64,000 bases of DNA from the NCBI GenBank assembly GCA_034509755.1, contig CM067541.1, positions 8,296,001 through 8,360,000 on the forward strand, in the 5' to 3' direction. Position 1 is the first letter of the stretch, and each line of letters begins with the position of its first letter. This DNA comes from Anisodus tanguticus (taxonomy: Eukaryota > Streptophyta > Magnoliopsida > Solanales > Solanaceae). Below, in pieces: positions 59,192-64,000 of this stretch. A program made the translations under genes and the position numbers. A model generated the notes under the pieces. It saw nothing but the letters and a program-made list of their open reading frames with translations, had not been told where the DNA came from and ran no database searches.

Positions 59192-62100
59192 GCAGTCGAA
59201 GCGGGAGGTTCACAAACATTGAGACTGACTCGAAAATCATCAAATAGTATGAGCTGAAGTCCTTTGGTGAAGATGTCGGCAATCTGATAACTGGAAAGAA
59301 CATGAAGGACACGAACTTGACCACGAGCCACTTTTTTGCCAACGAAATGAATGTCCATCTCAATGTGTTCAGTGCGCTGATGTTGGACGGGATTGCCGGA
59401 AAGATATATCGCACTAATATTATCACAGTAGACCAGTGTTGCCTTTTGAATCGGGCAGTGAAGCTCAAGTAGAAGGTTACGGATCCGACAAGACTTAGAG
59501 AAGATGTTGGCGACACCTATGTACTCTGCTTCTGCACTGGATCGGGATAATGTAGATTGCCTTTTAGAAGACCAAGACAATAGGTTATCTCCGAGGAAAA
59601 CGCAATAACCATACGTGGAGCGTCAGGTGTCAGGACATCCACCCCAGTCAGCATCAGAATAAGCAGTGAGACCAGTGAGCGAAGACCTGTATAAATATAA
59701 TCTGAAGTGAAGTGTACCTTGGACGTATCGTAAAATATGTTTGAGGGCATGCATGTGTGCTTCCGTCGGACTGTGCATGTGCAAGCAGATTTGTTGAACG
59801 ACACAGGATATGTCTAGTCTCATTAATGTGAGGTACTGCAGAGGCCCAGCCAGGCTACGATAGTGAGTTGGGTCTAAATATGAAGGGCCAAAATCAGCGT
59901 TGAGCTTGGAATTGGTGTCTACGGGCGTGTGGGATGGTTTGCAAGATGACATGCCTGCACGGTCAAGGATCTCTTTGGCGTACTTCTTCTGACATAGAAA
60001 TAGGCCGCCAGAATATCGAGTGACAGAGATGCCTAAGATATAATTCAAGGGCTCCAGATCTTTCATAGCAAACTTAGAGGAAATGAGAGACATAATTGAC
60101 CGACGGAGAGCATCAGATAATGTGGTGAGGATGATGTCATCAACACATAATAATAGGTAAGTTATGGTTGTACCCTTGTTGTAGATGAACAGAGAATGAT
60201 CAGATCTGCTGTGTGAAAACCCAATAGAGGAGACATAATCGGCGAACCATTGGTACCATGCTCGAGGAGCCTATTTCTGTCCACAAAGCGATTTCCGCAA
60301 TAGACACATATAATCCGGATGATAGGATCCCTGAAATCCATAGGCTGATGCATATATGACATTTCATGAAGATCCCTATGTAAGAAGGCATTCTTGACAT
60401 CAAGCTAATGAATAAGCAAAGAATTGGATATGACAATGTTGAGGACGGTCCGGATAGTTGCATGCTTTACGATCGGGTTGAACGTTTCATCACAGCCCAC
60501 TCCCACCTGTTGAGACATGCCATCACCTATAAGACGAGCCTTGTACCTCTCAAATAAACTATCAGATTTCTTTTTATGTATGAAAATCCACATAGAATGA
60601 ATAATGTTAGCATCAGGTGGATGGGGTACTAGGTCCCACATCTTATTATCAATATGAGCATTATATTCGTCAATCATTGTGGCTTTCCAATTAGGGTCGG
60701 ACAAGGAATCCTTCGTGTTATGAGGGATAGGGGAAGGGACAACTAAAATAAAAAGGTTAAACAATCATTTAAGTTTATGAATTTCGTACATGGCACGAGT
60801 TTCCATGGTCTCAGAGTGTGTCTCAGGACGCAGGATGAGAGGGGGGTTTGCCGCAGGACTGCCTGGAAGAGGAGAAATGGTAGGGGTGATGGTACTGGCT
60901 GGCTGAACCTCGGGTTGCCGAGAGGTGGCTGCGGAATCACCCTGAGGTGGGCTGTTTCGAGCCACCATCGGCAGAACCGGGTGGGCAGCTAGTCCCGGAC
61001 TAGCCAAGGTAGTGGCGGGTGCCGGGGTCTGGGACGGCGAACTATGTAAATGGTGAATTAGAAGAGGGTTTAGACTATCATCTAGAAAGTCATAGGAATA
61101 TCGAGGTGGCGAGTGTAGAGAGGCAAAGGGGATTTGAGACTCATCAAATAGGACAAGACGTGAAATAATAATTTTACGGCTTGACAAGTCATTGCACGAG
61201 TAACCACGATGATTGGCAAGGTAACCCAGAAACACACATGGGGAAGACCGAAGTTGGAGTTTGTGAATGGTCGGATGGAGAGGGTAACAAGGACATCCAA
61301 AAATACGCAAGTATTGGAAGGAGAGGTTCTTATAAAACATAACTTGGGTGGGAGACCGTTGAGCTAGAGACTTTTTTGGGATTATATTTAGGAGATATGT
61401 GGCCATGGAGAGTGCGTAATGCCAGAATTGGGGGGAATTGAGGCGTGAGAAAGTAGGGCACGAATGAGGTTGTTTATTGTTTGGATTTTCCTTTCTGCTT
61501 TACCATTCTGGGAGGATGTGTATGGGCAGGATAATCGAAAGGTAAGACCATTTTTGGAGCAAAAATGTTTGAATTGGTTATTATCAAATTTCCTGCCATT
61601 GTCACATTGAAAACATTTAATGCTCTTTTCAAATTATGTTTTTACGAAAGCACTAAATGAAGAAAAAATGAGGTAGACTTGAGATTTATTTCCAATTCGA
61701 AAAGTCCATAGAAAGTTGGAATAATCGTCCAAAAACAACACATAATATCGATGGCCAGCCATACTCAAAATAGGAGATGTTCACAAATCACTATGTATGA
61801 TATCGAAAGACATTAAAGTATAATTTGTGGATGCAGAAAATGGTAAATTGACATTTTCCCCAAAAACGCAAGATTCACTAATAGGAATCATAGAAATACA
61901 GTTGCAATTAATAAAATTATTTTCCTAAGGAAGCGTATAATAGAGTCTTCCGGATGTCCTAATCTAGAATGCCATAGGGAAGATGAAAGAGCAGCAAAAG
62001 TTGATGGAACTGAGACTGGATTGTTGACGGCGTTTGAATACGATAGAGATCTCTGGTGCTGTCACATATCTTTATTCGTCTCCTTGTCATAAAATCCTTT

Positions 62101-62400
62101 ACAGTAAAACCAAAAGGATCAAAGTCAAGGAAAACCCAATTGTCAGTTGTGAAACGTCGCACAGAGATTAGATTCTTAATGAGTTTAGGGGCATGAAGGA
62201 TATTATTTAAGATTAGTGGTGGATGTGGTGGGGATGTGGAGGAATGACCATAACCACGGATGGGAATGCCGTGTCCACTACCAACAATAATATTTTGATT
62301 TAAATTACTCAAATTGGAATAAGATGAGAGAGTACCTTGTGACGTTGTTATGTGAGATGTGGCGCCTGTGTCCACATATCAATTTTCGTCTGGAGTCAGT
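59192..62400 (-). pseudogene. Copia pol of element C, broken
   Basis: Minus strand from about 62400. The protease is in MDTGATSHIT (62375). The integrase zinc-binding part follows, then the core in fragments near 61900-61500. An intact 213-codon piece (61406-60765) covers the end of integrase (MATYLLNIIP...) and the proline-rich linker. RT begins at about 60700 (LSDPNWKATM), with breaks near 60405, 60200 and 60100. RNase H follows (60093-59623 and 59580-59192, with SRSSAEAEY and CDNISAIYL). About five frame breaks prevent a full product. Confidence 0.9.
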
Positions 62401-62739
62401 GCATAAGTCGATGGTGGGAGGGCATGTGCTGCGTAGGCCTGTTGTGGACGTGGGCCAAGTATGTCAGGTTAGGCCTGTCGATTCTGAGGTGGAATCCACG
62501 AGGATGTCGGATATGGGCAAGGAGGAGAGCCCATGATGGTGGGGACCACGCGGCTTACGACGAGTAGATATCCCACGACGTAGGCTGCTGCCACTATCGC
62601 GGTCGCTGTTGGATGTTTTTGACCGGTAAGGACTGCCCCTTCCCGCTGCCGTTATTGCCGGAATTTCTTTCGCAGCGGCCTTTGCCGGACTGCCTGCTCC
62701 GGCGGTTGTTACGGGAGGAAGCAGACTGTTGCGAGTCTT

Positions 62740-63472
62740 CTAACTGATGGTTCTAGTTGCCAGAACGGGAGGCCCTGCCTTCGGCGGAGGGCTCAATGGT
62801 GGTGGTGAGAGCGACGTCGGTAATGCAGGCCCGAGTGTTGCTGCGCTTGATTTTTTAGGATTTCTCAAGGATGAACTTTGAACAGGCCTCATAAAATGGA
62901 GGTAACGACATCCATTGCTGAAGGATGATGGCAATGCCATCATAAGATTTGTTCAAACCTACAAATAGTTGCATGACCAATCACTGATTAGTGACTGGTG
63001 CGCGGACGTTGGAGAGTTGGTCGGCAATCATCTTGAGTTCTTGACAATAGGTAGACACGTTTGGAAAATCTTCATGATGAACGTCCTTGAACTGATTTTC
63101 AAGATATAACACTCGTTGTGTTTTGTTGTCGTGGAAAATACTTTCCAAATATTTCCACGTTTGACGGGCAGTGACATCGGTCTCAATGATGGTGTGGAAC
63201 AGATCATTAGATATCGTGTCGTATATCCACTGGAGGACGGCTGCGTCCAAACGAGACTAGAGTGCATCATCAAAAGTCGAAGCCGATGGTATGTCTGTGG
63301 ACTTCGGCGTGGGAGGGATGACGTGGTCGATAACTTCGTAAACACGACAATGGATCTTAAAAAGCTCCGCCCACGAAGAGTAATGACCTTTTTCCATCTC
63401 AAGAGTCACAGGGATGAAGTTTTTAATGTTGTTTACGGCAAGTGCAGGATGGAATTTGATTTTGTCAGCCAT
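62740..63472 (-). pseudogene. Copia gag of element C, nearly intact
   Basis: It starts MADKIKFHPALAVNNIKNFI at 63472. A stop at 63257-63259 splits the first 71 codons from the continuing frame (63250-62981), which includes WKYLESIFHD and VSTYCQELKM (UBN2/Retrotran_gag type). Another stop falls near 62981. The nucleocapsid end (about 62740-62600) is rich in Arg, Asn, Gly and Ser, with no zinc knuckle. Confidence 0.88.
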
Positions 63473-63677
63473 GGAAGAGGAAATTTAGGAGGAAGAGAGA
63501 GGGAGAATGAACGGAAAAACTAGGGTTCCGTTGTAGGGAAAAGAGGGGGTGGCGGCCGAGAGAGGTCGGCGGCTAGGGTTCCGACGTGGGCTAGGTGCCG
63601 ACGTGGAAAAAAGGTGGTGGCCGAGAAGGTGTATCGGCGGCTAGGGTAGGGTTTGCAGTTTTAGGCTACTGATAACA

Positions 63678-63862
63678 TAAAAGAATATGTTTCTTGATGT
63701 TTATTAATGAATGATTTACAATATATATAAGGTTACAACAATATTTACTTTGATACAAACTAGATAACTAATTAACCTAATTACAAAAGGATATAACTCT
63801 ACCTAAAATAATAGATATGTAATTAATAAATTAATGAAAGAATATTGGGAAATCTTCTATTA
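63678..63862 (-). repeat. 5' LTR of element C
   Basis: 185 bp. On the minus strand it starts TAATAGAAGATTTCCC and ends ATATTCTTTTA, so both terminal dinucleotides differ from the canonical TG...CA. The match to the 3' LTR and the exact ATTCC flanks fix the boundaries. Confidence 0.88.
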
Positions 63863-63867
63863 ATTCC

Positions 63868-64000
63868 TTTCCCTCCCGCTCTTCCCAAACCAATTTGAGT
63901 TACTTCTCCCATATCTAAACTTCGTCATAACCTTTCAAACCATGCACGATAAAACTAATTTCTTATATATGTGGTCATTGTTAGCATGCACAATAATGTA
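63868..64000. other. Right edge, non-coding
   Basis: Short flank after element C. Nothing is recognised. Confidence 0.5.

Larger units (their letters stand above)
59002..63867 (-). mobile_element. Copia LTR retrotransposon C, complete with TSD
   Basis: LTRs at 59007-59186 (180 bp) and 63678-63862 (185 bp) flank a minus-strand gag-pol. The duplication ATTCC is exact at 59002-59006 and 63863-63867. The primer site on the minus strand reads TGTTATCAGTAGCC, a changed form of the initiator-Met site. A GGGGG tract directly before the 3' LTR (reverse of 59187-59191) is the purine primer. Coding is related to A and D. It carries fewer stops than the others but is still broken. Confidence 0.94.

Noticed and set aside
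1..64000. CRISPR array, bacterial operon or defence system
   Set aside because: No regular spacer-repeat array. Introns, pol III SINEs and plant retrotransposons show nuclear plant DNA.

Overview
The window is plant nuclear DNA: AT-rich, intron-bearing and dense in LTR retrotransposons, SINEs and MITEs. The mix of repeats (tRNA-type SINEs, an Au-type SINE, TRIMs, Stowaway-like MITEs, Copia elements primed by initiator-Met tRNA) and the look of the host exons suggest a eudicot, most likely Solanaceae. That is inference; no marker fixes the species.

Only two host loci look functional. (1) An eight-exon SKU5-similar (SKS/NTP303-like) cupredoxin gene lies at 11986-16628 (+). It reads cleanly to a 542-residue secreted protein that lacks most copper ligands of true multicopper oxidases. 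(2) A MIR394 microRNA precursor lies on the minus strand at 36571-36759, inside a long stretch with no protein genes. It shows 5p and 3p arms, an extended lower stem and an upstream TATA box. A third host locus at 19011-22290 (+) is a broken copy of the peroxisomal enoyl-CoA hydratase 2 gene (ECH2). It has a frameshift, a missing exon, loss of the catalytic histidine, and a 3' end cut off by a retrotransposon.

Five Copia elements are present. A (1-3118, +) runs off the left edge. B (6886-11779, -, Tork/Tnt1-like) has TSD TCTCA and ends 211 bp before the SKS start codon. E (22327-32284, +, Sirevirus-like, about 10 kb) has TSD ATAAC, 0.9-kb LTRs and an extra 3' gene. D (51926-56854, +) has TSD ATAAC. 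C (59002-63867, -) has TSD ATTCC. A, C and D share one coding lineage but have unrelated LTRs. All five carry stops or frameshifts and look non-autonomous.

Smaller repeats include five tRNA-type SINEs with target duplications (3770, 35611, 42893, 45892, 46718), a deleted Au-type SINE (20390), a TRIM in SKS intron 2 (13315), a TRIM-like element with an inverted third repeat (21080), several Stowaway-like MITEs, hAT-like elements, and a tandem pair of about 1-kb LTR-like repeats (48060-50100). From 32.3 to 51.9 kb I see no protein gene apart from an RNase H-like fragment at 33.1-33.5 kb. Exons, element ends and duplications were read by eye from the sequence. Family names rest on recalled motifs, not on searches.
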